In this document: piece by piece, positions 1 through 8,690 of the stretch
Layout: every line of letters starts with the position of its first letter
Position numbering within the stretch: the first letter of the stretch is position 1
NCBI RefSeq assembly: GCF_022489035.1
Contig: NZ_JAKVTV010000002.1
Coordinates: 310,001-374,000, forward strand
Source: Christiangramia lutea
GTDB taxonomy: Bacteria; Bacteroidota; Bacteroidia; Flavobacteriales; Flavobacteriaceae
DNA length: 64,000 nt
Reading direction: 5' to 3'
Notes under the pieces: generated by a model
What the model was told of the DNA's origin: nothing
The model's database searches: none
Seen by the model: the letters and a program-made list of their open reading frames with translations, nothing else
Program-made: the position numbers and the translations under genes

Positions 1-546
1 ATTGGAATCACAGAACTGGCTGTGACCATTATGAGAAAGTGACATATATCTGGCTCCACGATCATAGAATTCCTTGATTCTGCTTAGATCGGTTCCAATA
101 GGGTATGCATTTTCCACACCTATCATCGCTACTTTCTTACCCTCAGAGACCAGTTTTCTAACTTCAGAAGAATTGGTCGCAAGGCCAATTTTATCTGGTG
201 CGAGCTCACTGGTTAGCCTGTGAATGGCTTCAAATTTACTAATGGCGTTCTCGTATGCTTTTTTATATCCTTCAGCATTCAATTCGTCCTGACCAGTATA
301 TACGATCAACCATGAAACATCAATCCCTCCTTTTTCCATTTTCGGAAGATTCACCTGGGTATCCAGGTTCATGGTGTAGTTCTTTTCCTCAGTGAAATTA
401 TTAATATTAATATCGTTATGAGTATCTATAGTGATCGCTTCCTCATGAATTCTTCGGGCTTTTTCGATAAGTTCTTTATCTGAGGTTTGAGCAGAAAGAC
501 CTAAAAGGCCGGTAAATAAAAATATAACGGCTAATTTCGAACGCAT
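1..546 (-). CDS. Membrane dipeptidase, peptidase family M19 (5' part only)
   Basis: The first 182 residues are visible; the gene runs off the left edge. Residues 1-20 form a Sec signal peptide ending near LSAQ. The zinc-site motif DTHND follows at 41-45 (His43 and Asp45 as ligands), and near the cut end there is a GARYMSLSHNGHS stretch typical of M19 enzymes. M19 members are zinc dipeptidases of the renal dipeptidase type, here predicted to be exported to the periplasm. The ATG at 546 is the only start that gives a complete signal peptide. The gene is divergent from a three-gene set of amino-acid/peptide ligases starting at 660, so the two may work on related peptides. The family call is secure; the substrate is unknown. 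Confidence 0.9.
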   Translation of the reverse strand, partial: MRSKLAVIFLFTGLLGLSAQTSDKELIEKARRIHEEAITIDTHNDININNFTEEKNYTMNLDTQVNLPKMEKGGIDVSWLIVYTGQDELNAEGYKKAYENAISKFEAIHRLTSELAPDKIGLATNSSEVRKLVSEGKKVAMIGVENAYPIGTDLSRIKEFYDRGARYMSLSHNGHSQFCDSN

Positions 547-632
547 ATTCGGATAATTTTATATTAAGCTTTGAATTTAAGAATTAATATTAAGCTATAC
601 TTAAAATCAGTCTTTCAGATTATTTTTTAGTC

Positions 633-640
633 TACATTTG
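633..640 (+). promoter_or_regulatory. Putative -7 element TACATTTG for the RimK-like operon
   Basis: The octamer matches the Bacteroidota -7 consensus TAnnTTTG and lies 19 bases before the ATG at 660. No clear -33 TTG is seen at the usual spacing, so this is a sequence match only. Confidence 0.35.
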
Positions 641-659
641 ATGAAACATTTCAATTTGA

Positions 660-2114
660 ATGATTAAATATATAGTTGTAAATAATCCGGAAACCTGGAG
701 CATTTCTTCTGAACACGTTCGGATCATTTCCTCAAAGGATTATCTTACCAATCCTGAATATTCCAAACTTGGTAAAGCGAGGATTTTCAACCTTTGCAAG
801 GACTATTCCTATCAATCTAAGGGATATTATGTTTCACTTCTGGCAGAGGCCAGGGGGCATTTGGCAATTCCAACCGTAAAGAATATAGTAGACCTTGGAG
901 AACCAAAACTTGTGAAAATAGTTTCAGAAGATTTTGATGATCTTCTGCAGAGATCCCTCAAGAATATTAAATCTCAGGAATTCACCCTTAGTATATATTT
1001 TGGTCAGAATGTAGCCGCAAAATACAGGGAATTGAGTGCAATGTTTTTCAGGTATTTTCAGATTCCTTTTTTAAGGATAAAGTTCAACTTTACTTCACGA
1101 TGGAATATTAAGAGCATAAAGGCAATATCTGAATCGGAAATTCCGGAAGACCATAAAGAGTCTATGCTGGTGTTTGCAGAACAGTATTTTTCCAAGAAAC
1201 GCTATGATACTCCCAGGACGAACAGTTTTGAGCATGACCTGGCCATCCTTGTCCAGCCAAACGATATAGCTCCACCAAGTAATCCTAGAGCCCTTAAGAA
1301 ATTTACCGATCTCGCCGAAAAAATGGGTTTTTATACCGAGATTATCTCTCCGAAAGAACTTTCCAGGCTTTCTGCTTTTGATGCCCTGTTCATTAGACAA
1401 AGTACCGAGGTGAACAACGAAGCTTATGCCTTCGCCAGGAAAGCTCAGCAGGAGGATATCGCTATTATTGATTATCCCGATGCAATATTAAAGTGTTGTA
1501 ATAAGGTTTTTATGGCGGAAGCACTTGAGAATGCAGATATCCCGACGCTTAAAACTATTATTGTTCATAAGGATAATAAAGACCTTGTACTTAAAAAAAC
1601 CGGACTCCCGGTTGTATTGAAATCACCAGATTCTACCTTTTCTTTCGGGGTAAAAAAGGCTGAAACAGAAGAAGAGTATTTTGAAGTTGTAAACTCTATG
1701 CTTAAAAAATCTGACCTGGTAATTGCCCAGGAGTTCTCGCCGTCAGAGTATGATTGGAGGATAGGTGTCCTTGATGGAAAACCTATTTATGCCTGCAGGT
1801 ATTATATGGCCAAAGGTCATTGGCAGATCTACAACTGGGAAGCAGAGAAAAAAGATGATCAGGATGGAAACGCAGATTGCCTTCCTATTGAAAAGGTTCC
1901 GGAAAAGATCCTTAAAAACGCCATTAAAGCTGCGAAGCTAATGGGAAAAGGGCTTTATGGAATCGATATAAAAGAAGTGAATTCTAAAGCCCTGGTAATA
2001 GAGATCAATGATAATCCTAATATCGATGCAGGGGTAGAAGATGAATATTATGGTGACCAGGTATACATTGAAATCCTGAGCGCCTTGAAAAATAGATTGG
2101 AAAACAAAATATAA
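660..2114 (+). CDS. RimK-family ATP-grasp ligase with RLAN N-terminal domain
   Basis: The 484-residue protein has an N-terminal half of the RLAN type (about 1-190) and a C-terminal ATP-grasp domain (about 285-484). The ATP-grasp part shows VVLKSPDSTFSFGV in the ATP-binding region and ends with the metal-binding EINDNPN motif. RimK-like enzymes join an amino acid, often glutamate, to a carboxylate using ATP. The stop overlaps the next start by one base at 2114, and that gene is a GCS2-like carboxylate-amine ligase, so the two are certainly co-translated. No signal peptide is seen, so it should be cytosolic. The combination with GCS2-like and formylglutamate amidohydrolase-like genes suggests synthesis or processing of a small glutamate-containing peptide. 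That product is inferred, not known. Confidence 0.85.
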   Translation: MIKYIVVNNPETWSISSEHVRIISSKDYLTNPEYSKLGKARIFNLCKDYSYQSKGYYVSLLAEARGHLAIPTVKNIVDLGEPKLVKIVSEDFDDLLQRSLKNIKSQEFTLSIYFGQNVAAKYRELSAMFFRYFQIPFLRIKFNFTSRWNIKSIKAISESEIPEDHKESMLVFAEQYFSKKRYDTPRTNSFEHDLAILVQPNDIAPPSNPRALKKFTDLAEKMGFYTEIISPKELSRLSAFDALFIRQSTEVNNEAYAFARKAQQEDIAIIDYPDAILKCCNKVFMAEALENADIPTLKTIIVHKDNKDLVLKKTGLPVVLKSPDSTFSFGVKKAETEEEYFEVVNSMLKKSDLVIAQEFSPSEYDWRIGVLDGKPIYACRYYMAKGHWQIYNWEAEKKDDQDGNADCLPIEKVPEKILKNAIKAAKLMGKGLYGIDIKEVNSKALVIEINDNPNIDAGVEDEYYGDQVYIEILSALKNRLENKI

Positions 2115-3334
2115 TGGCCTATCACCTATTTGAAGTTTACGGAATAGAACTGGAATATATGCTAGTTCAAAGATCAGACATGAAGATCAACCCTATTGTA
2201 GATAAACTTCTAACTAAAAAGAATGGATCGCTTACTTCAGATATTGAGAACGGAAAAATAGAATGGAGTAACGAGTTGGTATCACATGTCGTCGAAATTA
2301 AGACCAATGGACCTACGAAAGATCTAAGATCTTTAGATAAACTCTTTCTTGAAAATGTACAGGAGATCAATACTCTTTTGGAAGGTTTCGACACCTGTCT
2401 TTTACCTTCTGCCGCTCATCCATTGATGGATCCACTTACTGAAACCCAGTTATGGCCACATAATTACAGTAAGATCTATTCTCTATATAACCGGATTTTT
2501 GATTGTAAGGGGCATGGTTGGAGTAATGTTCAGAGCATGCATATAAACCTGCCATTCTTTGATGATACTGAATTTGAAAAACTTCACGCGGCTGTGAGGA
2601 TCTTACTTCCCATAATTCCAGGTCTCGCGGCAAGTTCACCAGTTCTGGATGGCAGTTTTACCGGTTTCAAGGATACCAGGATGCATTATTACAAAACCAA
2701 TCAAAAGGAAATTCCACATATGACTGGGAAGGTTATACCAGAACAGGTTTTTAATAAGAAGGATTATGCCAATCTGATCTTTGATCCAATTACCGAAGCA
2801 ATTAAACCCTTCGATACAGAAAAAATTCTTGATCATCATTTCCTGAATTCCAGGGGAGCCATCTCTAGATTCGACAGGAATGCGATCGAGATTAGGGTAA
2901 TAGATACGCAGGAAAATCCTTCGGCAGATATTGCTATTGCAGCTCTAATTGTTGAAGTATTGAAATTACTGGTTAGTGAGGAACTTGTTTCACTGGAAGA
3001 CCAGAAATCCTGGCATGAGAATGATCTTTTCGATATTTTCAATGATGTTATTAAAAATGCTGAAAACACCTTAATCGTCGATCAAAAATACCTTGCCATT
3101 TTTGACCTTCATAAAGAATCTGATGTGAAGATCATTTGGAAGCGATTATATGAAAGGGTTGGAGATAAGCTGTCGGAAAATCAACAGAAACACATTGAAT
3201 TTATTCTTCAAAATGGCAGTCTGGCCACACGAATCCTGAAAGCCCTTCGAAATGATTTTAGAAGGGAAAACATTCAAAGGGTTTATTTTAGACTTGGGGA
3301 TTGTCTGCAGGAAAACAGGATGTTCAGGCCATGA
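2114..3334 (+). CDS. Glutamate-cysteine ligase (GCS2)-family carboxylate-amine ligase
   Basis: This 406-residue protein starts with YGIELEYML, the glutamate/ATP-site opening of the GCS2 superfamily. It continues with a histidine-containing AAHPLMDP stretch near residue 100 and an ISRFDRNAIEIRVIDTQE segment near residue 255, both matching the glutamine-synthetase-like fold of this family. Members form gamma-glutamyl or other amide bonds with ATP. Its ATG overlaps the RimK-like stop, and its TGA overlaps the next ATG at 3331, so three genes form one translationally coupled operon. True glutathione synthesis is unlikely, because no glutathione synthetase is present and the partner is RimK-like. 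The actual substrates are unknown. Confidence 0.8.
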   Translation: MAYHLFEVYGIELEYMLVQRSDMKINPIVDKLLTKKNGSLTSDIENGKIEWSNELVSHVVEIKTNGPTKDLRSLDKLFLENVQEINTLLEGFDTCLLPSAAHPLMDPLTETQLWPHNYSKIYSLYNRIFDCKGHGWSNVQSMHINLPFFDDTEFEKLHAAVRILLPIIPGLAASSPVLDGSFTGFKDTRMHYYKTNQKEIPHMTGKVIPEQVFNKKDYANLIFDPITEAIKPFDTEKILDHHFLNSRGAISRFDRNAIEIRVIDTQENPSADIAIAALIVEVLKLLVSEELVSLEDQKSWHENDLFDIFNDVIKNAENTLIVDQKYLAIFDLHKESDVKIIWKRLYERVGDKLSENQQKHIEFILQNGSLATRILKALRNDFRRENIQRVYFRLGDCLQENRMFRP

Positions 3335-4017
3335 GACTGGTGTTAACTTGCGAACATGCATTTCCGGAAATTCCTGAAGATTATCGGTATTTATTTAGGC
3401 ATGATCTGCAGGTCTTAAGAACGCATGAGGCTTATGATCTTGGGTCTTTCGATCTATTTAAAGCTTTAGAGCCTTTGGCCGATTTTAGCCATTTCCAGAA
3501 TATAAGCAGGTTACTCGTGGAATGCAACAGGTCTGTAAGGAGTAAAAATCTTTTCTCCCGCTATAGTGCAGAACTTGGGAGTTCAGATAAAAGCAGGATT
3601 CTCGACAATTATTACTGGCCCTACAGAGAAATCGTAGAGAAAAATATTCATAGTTTAATTGAGGATGGGCAGGAGGTAATACATGTCTCGGTGCACAGTT
3701 TTACCCCGGTGCTTCATGGCATGGTGAGAAATGCCGATATCGGGTTACTGTATGATCCTCGTCGTTTAAAGGAAAAAGAAATTGCGAATTTCTGGAAGGA
3801 GTTACTGGCTATAAATTCCGATTTTAAATTAAGATCAAATTACCCGTACTTGGGAAAAGCAGATGGATTTACTACCAGCCTGAGAAAGCTATTTCCGGAA
3901 AATTATTCAGGAATAGAGATTGAGGTCAATCAGAAATGGGTTAATGAGGAGAAGATGAATAATATTCTGAAATCCAGCATTTTTAATGCCTTACAGGAAT
4001 TAAAAAACAAGGCCTGA
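3331..4017 (+). CDS. N-formylglutamate amidohydrolase-family protein
   Basis: The 228-residue product begins [15 protein letters not shown], the CEH metal-ligand motif of the N-formylglutamate amidohydrolase family. It later has a second histidine motif [10 protein letters not shown] (about 120-130) and an LLYDPRR stretch. The ATG at 3331 is preferred over a TTG at 3301, because it makes a four-base ATGA overlap with the upstream ligase stop and removes an unalignable N-terminal extension. Family members hydrolyse N-acyl-glutamate-like amides using zinc. In this operon it could trim or recycle the product of the two ligases. The end of the gene runs into a hairpin that serves the opposing osmC-like gene. 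Confidence 0.8.
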   Translation: MRLVLTCEHAFPEIPEDYRYLFRHDLQVLRTHEAYDLGSFDLFKALEPLADFSHFQNISRLLVECNRSVRSKNLFSRYSAELGSSDKSRILDNYYWPYREIVEKNIHSLIEDGQEVIHVSVHSFTPVLHGMVRNADIGLLYDPRRLKEKEIANFWKELLAINSDFKLRSNYPYLGKADGFTTSLRKLFPENYSGIEIEVNQKWVNEEKMNNILKSSIFNALQELKNKA

Positions 4018-4036
4018 GAATTTTTGTTCCCAGGCC
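4003..4036 (-). terminator. Intrinsic terminator for the OsmC gene
   Basis: GGCCTG at 4011-4016 pairs with CAGGCC at 4031-4036. Read on the minus strand, the stem is followed by TTGTTTTTT, a good poly-U tail. It overlaps the last codons of the opposing amidohydrolase gene. Confidence 0.6.
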
Positions 4037-4047
4037 GTTATAAAATT

Positions 4048-4458
4048 TTATTTCAGATCGTATTCCAGAGTTACCTCAGCATTTAGAAGTTTTGATAATG
4101 GGCAATTCTCTTTTGCTTTGTTCGCAATCTTATCGAACTTATCTTTATCAATTCCAGGCACCGAAGCATCCAGGATCAAGTGTGATTTGGTGATCTCACC
4201 ATCTTCAAAAGTGATTTCAGATGTAGTTTCCAGCTTGTCTGGTGTAAAACCGTCTTCAGTAAGAAATGCAGACAATTGCATGCTAAAACAGCCGGCATGG
4301 GCAGCTCCAACAAGCTCTTCCGGATTTGTACCTTTACCATTTTCAAAACGTGTTTTAAATGAATATTGAGCATCTTTTAAAACACCGCTTTCAAGGCTAA
4401 CAGTACCATTTCCTTCTTTTAGTGAGCCATTCCAAACGGCCGATCCTTTTCTTATCAT
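4048..4458 (-). CDS. OsmC/Ohr-family peroxidase
   Basis: The 136-residue protein has the two reactive cysteines of the OsmC fold, Cys57 in HAGCFSM and Cys119 in ENCPLSKLL, at the expected spacing. OsmC-type proteins reduce organic hydroperoxides through these thiols in the cytoplasm. The opening [20 protein letters not shown] and the full length match the OsmC subgroup better than Ohr. It is a single-gene unit with a hairpin terminator at 4003-4036, convergent with the amidohydrolase operon. The reading is straightforward; the subgroup assignment is less sure than the family. Confidence 0.92.
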   Translation of the reverse strand: MIRKGSAVWNGSLKEGNGTVSLESGVLKDAQYSFKTRFENGKGTNPEELVGAAHAGCFSMQLSAFLTEDGFTPDKLETTSEITFEDGEITKSHLILDASVPGIDKDKFDKIANKAKENCPLSKLLNAEVTLEYDLK

Positions 4459-4551
4459 AACTTAATTTTTTTAGTGATTTCTTTCTAAGGTAATAAGCAG
4501 GAGTTGAAAAGGAAAACAATTATAAAAACCTTAACCAATGAAAATACTGCA

Positions 4552-4586
4552 TAAAAAAAGCCTGGAATCATTTCCAGGCTTTTTTA
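4552..4586 (-). terminator. Bidirectional hairpin, terminator for the SlyD-like gene
   Basis: A run of A bases precedes GCCTGGAA, then a TCAT loop, then TTCCAGGC and six T bases. The symmetric A and T tails allow termination on both strands. The minus-strand FKBP gene ends 20 bases away, so it is the likely user. Confidence 0.8.
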
Positions 4587-4605
4587 AATATGATATAAAT
4601 GGTAA

Positions 4606-5037
4606 TTACTTGATCTCAACAACTTCAAGGTCGAAAACAAGATCTTTACCAGCTAATGGATGGTTTGCATCTACAACGATACTTTCATCTTTAACTTCGG
4701 TTACTACGAGGTTGATCTCACGCCCATCAGGACCTTTAGATACAAGTGGCATTCCAACCTCTGGCTTAAGTTCTTCTGGTAACTGGCTTTTTTCAACTTC
4801 CTGGATAAGCTCAGCCTTAGGCTCACCATAAGCCTCTTCTTTTGGTATATTGATGGTCTTTTTTTCGTTTACTTCCATACCGATAAGACCTTCTTCAAAA
4901 CCTGGGATAAGCTGACCCTGTCCTAGAGTGAACTCTATTGGCTCTCCGCGCTCTACTGAACTATCGAAAACCTGACCGTCTTCTAACTTTCCTGTGTAAT
5001 GTACCTTAACGGCGTCATTTTGCTTTACTTGACTCAT
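4606..5037 (-). CDS. FKBP-type peptidyl-prolyl isomerase, SlyD-like
   Basis: The 143-residue protein opens VKVHYTGKLEDGQVFDSS, the FKBP signature, and continues with IEFTLGQGQLIPGFEEGLIGM, where the FKBP loop carries the insert-in-flap arrangement typical of SlyD. The flap segment ends in VVDANHPLAGKDLVFDLEVVEI, also SlyD-like. Unlike enterobacterial SlyD it has no histidine/cysteine-rich tail. SlyD proteins are cytosolic prolyl isomerases and chaperones. The ATG at 5037 was chosen over an upstream TTG at 5055, because residues from MSQVKQND match the usual family start. Confidence 0.92.
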   Translation of the reverse strand: MSQVKQNDAVKVHYTGKLEDGQVFDSSVERGEPIEFTLGQGQLIPGFEEGLIGMEVNEKKTINIPKEEAYGEPKAELIQEVEKSQLPEELKPEVGMPLVSKGPDGREINLVVTEVKDESIVVDANHPLAGKDLVFDLEVVEIK

Positions 5038-5237
5038 AAAAAGTATTTTTTTCAATTTTAATTTTGGCTATAAACTAATTTTCAGCCATTTAATGCCAAT
5101 TGGTGCAAGTACCCTGCCGAAAACAAGACAACCCGACAGAATAACCGATGATGACGCATTTTGTCATATTTTGATTAAATTGGAAGAGATTTTAAATGTA
5201 ATTCACTTCAAATCTGTCAAACTAACTTATTAATCCT

Positions 5238-6701
5238 ATGAAAGACTCCTCCAATAAATTTAAACAGAATTCCCGAAGAGATTTTATGAAGAAATCTGCC
5301 ATTGCCGCAACTGGCTTTATGATAGTACCTCGTCATGTATTAGGAGGACCCGGATTTATTCCTCCAAGTGATAAACTATTAATAGCTGGTATTGGAGTAG
5401 GAGGAAAGGGCGCATCTGATCTTAAAAGTTTTTATGAAAGTGGAAAAGCAGAGATAGCTTTCCTATGTGATGTAGACGACAGAAGAGCCGCCGCATCCAG
5501 GGAGCGTTTTCCAAAAGCTAAATATTATAAGGATTATAGAGAGCTGTTTGATAAGGAATCCAAGAATTTCGATGCCGTTTCGGTTTCAACGCCAGATCAT
5601 AACCATGCCGTTCAAACCATGGCCGCCATGGAGCGTGGCAAACATGTTTATGTTCAAAAACCTTTGACTCATGATATTTATGAAGCTAGAAAACTTACCG
5701 AAGCAGCAAATAAATATAAAGTTGTAACCCAAATGGGTAACCAGGGAGCCTCTGGCGACGGCGTAAGAAAAATGAAAGAATGGTATGATGCGGGATTGAT
5801 AGGGGAAGTAAATGAAGTATATGTCTGGACCAATCGTCCTGTCTGGCCTCAGGGAATTCCATGGCCTAAAACTTCAGCTTCAGTTCCACCAGAATTAGAT
5901 TGGGATCTCTGGTTAGGGACCGCACCTCAAAAGGATTATGTAGATGGGCTTGTACCTTTCAATTGGCGTGGCTGGTGGGATTATGGTACCGGTGCCCTTG
6001 GAGACATGGGCTGTCATTTAATTGAACCACCTTTTAGTGTATTAGGATTAAAGTATCCGAAAGAAGTAGAATGTAGCGTGGGAAGTGTTTATGTTGATGA
6101 ATTTCAGCGGGGCTATTTTCCTGAAAGTTGTCCGCCTTCAAGTCACGTGATCATGAGTTTTGAGGGTAAAGACACAGGCTCAAAAGATATAACGCTACAT
6201 TGGATGGATGGCGGCATAAAACCAATGCGTCCTGAAGAATTGGGTGCAGAAGAGACCTTTGGAGATGGTGGCAATGGAGCTTTGATCATTGGTAGCAAAG
6301 GGAAAATGATGTGTGGTACTTATGGCCTAAACCCTCAGTTGCTCCCAACTTCAAAAACCGATGAAGTAAGTGTCCCTCAAAAATATACAAGGGTACAAGG
6401 AGGGATGGACGGCCATTATGCCCAATGGGTAGAAGCTGCTATCGCTGGTTACGGGAACATGGAATTGAGTTCTCCTTTTGATATTGCTGGGCCGTTAACT
6501 GAATCCTTGCTTATCGCTAACCTTGCAATTCGAGGATATGATATACAGAAAACCAGGAAAGATGAAAATGGAGAGGAAAGAATATATTATCCGGGAAGGG
6601 ATATCAAAATGATCTGGGATTCTGAAAATATGAAGGTGACCAATTTCGACGAAGCTAATCAATTTGTAAGAAGGGATTACCCAGACGGCTATTCATTATA
6701 G
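5238..6701 (+). CDS. Tat-exported Gfo/Idh/MocA-family oxidoreductase
   Basis: The 487-residue protein carries a twin-arginine signal (SRRDFMKKS, arginines 13-14, hydrophobic stretch AIAATGFMIV). A Rossmann NAD(P) site follows (IAGIGVGGKG, about 49-58), and a family-type lysine at 141 in a QKPLTHD motif replaces the usual EKP. The C-terminal half contains GTGALGDMGCHL, the conserved substrate-domain motif. Such exported Bacteroidota members act on sugars or sugar derivatives outside the cytoplasm, with tightly held NAD. The exact sugar cannot be read here. A 3D-domain lipoprotein begins eight bases after its stop and is probably co-transcribed. Confidence 0.9.
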   Translation: MKDSSNKFKQNSRRDFMKKSAIAATGFMIVPRHVLGGPGFIPPSDKLLIAGIGVGGKGASDLKSFYESGKAEIAFLCDVDDRRAAASRERFPKAKYYKDYRELFDKESKNFDAVSVSTPDHNHAVQTMAAMERGKHVYVQKPLTHDIYEARKLTEAANKYKVVTQMGNQGASGDGVRKMKEWYDAGLIGEVNEVYVWTNRPVWPQGIPWPKTSASVPPELDWDLWLGTAPQKDYVDGLVPFNWRGWWDYGTGALGDMGCHLIEPPFSVLGLKYPKEVECSVGSVYVDEFQRGYFPESCPPSSHVIMSFEGKDTGSKDITLHWMDGGIKPMRPEELGAEETFGDGGNGALIIGSKGKMMCGTYGLNPQLLPTSKTDEVSVPQKYTRVQGGMDGHYAQWVEAAIAGYGNMELSSPFDIAGPLTESLLIANLAIRGYDIQKTRKDENGEERIYYPGRDIKMIWDSENMKVTNFDEANQFVRRDYPDGYSL

Positions 6702-6709
6702 AATATTAT

Positions 6710-7147
6710 ATGACAAATAGCTGTTTTGGTTATAGGAATAGGATCTCGATCCTTGGATTTATTATTCTTGTCGGTTTAATTTCCTGTAAAAAGGATGGTC
6801 ATGCTGATGAAGAGGATTGGGTTACCATCTGTGTTACCGCGACAGCTTATAATTCCCTTGGCTATCAAACTAAAGGCAATCCAAAATTAACGGCCTGGGG
6901 CGACACCCTTAAACCGGGAATGAATGCTATTGCCGTCTCGCGAGACCTTTTAGAATTAGGTCTGGATCACAATGCCGAGATCAAAATTGAAGGCTTTGAC
7001 AGTATCTATCTGGTTAAGGATAAAATGCATTATCGTTGGCGTAACCGAATTGATATCTACATGGGAGAAGATGTAGATAAAGCCAGGGAGTTTGGTAGAA
7101 AAAAGTTGAACATATCTTATGTGTTCCGGAAAACAAACGCCCATTGA
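6710..7147 (+). CDS. 3D-domain lipoprotein (MltA C-terminal-like barrel)
   Basis: The 145-residue protein has a lipoprotein signal ending LISC (Cys near residue 26). A 3D domain follows, named for its three aspartates: VTATAYN, AWGDTLKPGMNAIAVSRDL, LVKDKMHYRWRNRIDIYMG. The three acidic residues are in WGD, VKDKM and RIDIY. The fold is the double-psi barrel also found in lytic transglycosylase MltA and in Gram-positive resuscitation factors, so a role in peptidoglycan cleavage is plausible. The stand-alone, lipidated form suggests an outer- or inner-membrane anchor facing the periplasm. It follows the Tat-exported oxidoreductase closely. The next gene starts 49 bases later. Confidence 0.85.
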   Translation: MTNSCFGYRNRISILGFIILVGLISCKKDGHADEEDWVTICVTATAYNSLGYQTKGNPKLTAWGDTLKPGMNAIAVSRDLLELGLDHNAEIKIEGFDSIYLVKDKMHYRWRNRIDIYMGEDVDKAREFGRKKLNISYVFRKTNAH

Positions 7148-7196
7148 AGAAGGTATTCTTGCAACTTTATTATATTCGAGAACTAAAATTCTATCA

Positions 7197-8270
7197 ATGC
7201 TATTTTTCCAAAAGTCTTTGTTCTTCCTAATTTTCCTTTTTTGCAGCCTATCTCTTATATCACAGGAGAATGATTCAGTTCCTTTTCAAAAAAAGCTGAT
7301 CATAGGAATAACCGAAACCCCACCTTTTGTAGAAAAAGGTCCACATGGGTATTCCGGTTTAAGCATTACTTCGTGGAAAATGGTCAATGAGCGGCTACAG
7401 GCTTCTTATGAATTTAAAGAATATCGAAACCTAGGAAGTTTATTGGAGGCAATAGAAAGTGGAGAGGTGGATTTTAGTGTAAATCCAATTACGGTTACCG
7501 ATAACCGGATGAAAAGAATGGAATTTTCCCAGCCATATTTCATCTCGCATACTAGTATCGTTAAAAGAAAGGAGTCAAACTTTTTGAAACATTTAAAGAA
7601 CTTTTTTAGTTGGGACTTTTTTTCGGTGATCGCATTGTTACTTTTTGTAATTCTTATTTTTGGGATCCTGGTTTGGGTCTTTGAAAGAAAGAAGAACAAG
7701 GAAGAGTTTGGAGGTAATCTAAAAGGGATCATGCAAGGATTTTGGTGGAGTGCCGTTACCATGACCACCGTAGGTTACGGAGACAAAGCTCCAAAGACAA
7801 CAGGAGGAAGGGTTGTAGGACTTATTTGGATGCTCATGGGTGTTATCATTATTTCCAGTTTTACTGCCGGTATCGCATCATCTTTAACTGTGAAAAGTAT
7901 CAATGAAGAAATTACCAATATTCAGGACCTGGAAAGATTCGACGTGACCACGGTGCAGAGTTCGAGTTCAGAGGAATTACTGGATCTTTATAATATTGAA
8001 AAAGAACTGGTGGCTGATGGCAGGGAGGGTCTGGAATTTTTAATGGCTGAAAAAACAAATCTTTTCGTTTATGATGAACCTATTTTGAAATATGAGATAA
8101 ACAGGATGGATTTTTCTAACGACCTGGAAATTCTGGGGCAGAGCCTGAAAAAAGATTATTATAGTTATGCTTTTCCAAAGGGCTCTGATCTTCGCATAAA
8201 GATAGATCCAATTTTGGTAAGGACTTTAAAAACTATGGAATGGAGTAGTCAGGTTAAGGATTATAATTAG
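7197..8270 (+). CDS. Prokaryotic ionotropic glutamate-receptor-like potassium channel (GluR0 type)
   Basis: The 357-residue product has a signal peptide (about 1-23) and a first half-lobe of a periplasmic solute-binding domain (KLIIGITETPPFVEKG). A membrane helix follows (about 140-162), then a re-entrant pore with selectivity filter TVGYGD at 191-196, a second helix (IWMLMGVIIISSFTAG), and the second half-lobe ending the protein. This split ligand-binding domain around an inverted pore is the GluR0 architecture, and the TVGYGD filter predicts potassium selectivity. The ATG at 7197 was preferred over 7119, because it gives a clean signal peptide and avoids overlap with the previous gene. The ligand, probably an amino acid, is not determinable. 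Its last four bases overlap a small opposing gene. Confidence 0.9.
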   Translation: MLFFQKSLFFLIFLFCSLSLISQENDSVPFQKKLIIGITETPPFVEKGPHGYSGLSITSWKMVNERLQASYEFKEYRNLGSLLEAIESGEVDFSVNPITVTDNRMKRMEFSQPYFISHTSIVKRKESNFLKHLKNFFSWDFFSVIALLLFVILIFGILVWVFERKKNKEEFGGNLKGIMQGFWWSAVTMTTVGYGDKAPKTTGGRVVGLIWMLMGVIIISSFTAGIASSLTVKSINEEITNIQDLERFDVTTVQSSSSEELLDLYNIEKELVADGREGLEFLMAEKTNLFVYDEPILKYEINRMDFSNDLEILGQSLKKDYYSYAFPKGSDLRIKIDPILVRTLKTMEWSSQVKDYN

Positions 8271-8398
8271 CCTAAACCCAGGTAACCTAAGAGGATCCAG
8301 AGAATAATAAAAACGATTATTATTCCAAAACAGCCACATCCACCGCCTAATTTTTTGGCTCCCCATCCGGCCAGGATCGCCCTGAGTATATTTTTCAT
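8267..8398 (-). CDS. Small Gly/Cys-rich membrane protein, 43 aa
   Basis: An ATG at 8398 opens a 43-codon frame reading MKNILRAILAGWGAKKLGGG, then CGCFG, then a strongly hydrophobic helix (IIIVFIILWILLGYLGLG). The product would be a single-pass membrane protein with two cysteines just before the helix. The start lies in an A/T-rich context with AAATATG. The stop overlaps the end of the opposing channel gene by four bases. I do not recognise a named family. The amphipathic start, GGGCGC motif and perfect helix argue that it is real, though no homology search was possible. Confidence 0.6.
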   Translation of the reverse strand: MKNILRAILAGWGAKKLGGGCGCFGIIIVFIILWILLGYLGLG

Positions 8399-8537
8399 AT
8401 TTGAGTTTTTTAGCCAATTAAAATTATAGATTCAGGATATATGAGTTGGTGTTTTAAGAAATATTTAAGACTATGTTATTCTAAGTAGTTGGTTTTTAGT
8501 ATATTCATTTCCGCTTTCGAAATAAACCATGTAAATT

Positions 8538-8690
8538 ATGAGCAATCGTGACCATTCGGAAAGAAAATCTGAAATAGATTTTTTGAAGGCAGCCCAGAAA
8601 ATTAATAACAATATGATCTTTATAGCAATTACAATCATCGTGGTGGTTGCCTTAATTGCCATGACTGGTGTATACTATGAATACTGGTAA
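8538..8690 (+). CDS. Small single-pass membrane protein, 50 aa
   Basis: The frame opens MSNRDHSERKSEIDFLKAAQ, a charged cytosolic head, followed by a 20-residue hydrophobic helix (MIFIAITIIVVVALIAMTGV) and the short tail YYEYW. The TAA at 8688-8690 directly abuts the stop of the convergent ACT-like gene at 8691. The context AAATTATG is a normal A/T-rich start for this genome. No named family is recognised; a small regulatory or structural membrane protein is possible. Confidence 0.6.
   Translation: MSNRDHSERKSEIDFLKAAQKINNNMIFIAITIIVVVALIAMTGVYYEYW

Noticed and set aside
8226-8417. 63-codon minus-strand frame over the end of the channel gene
   Set aside because: The adjacent frame at 8267-8398 has a far better membrane-protein pattern and start; the longer frame has mixed, non-protein-like composition.
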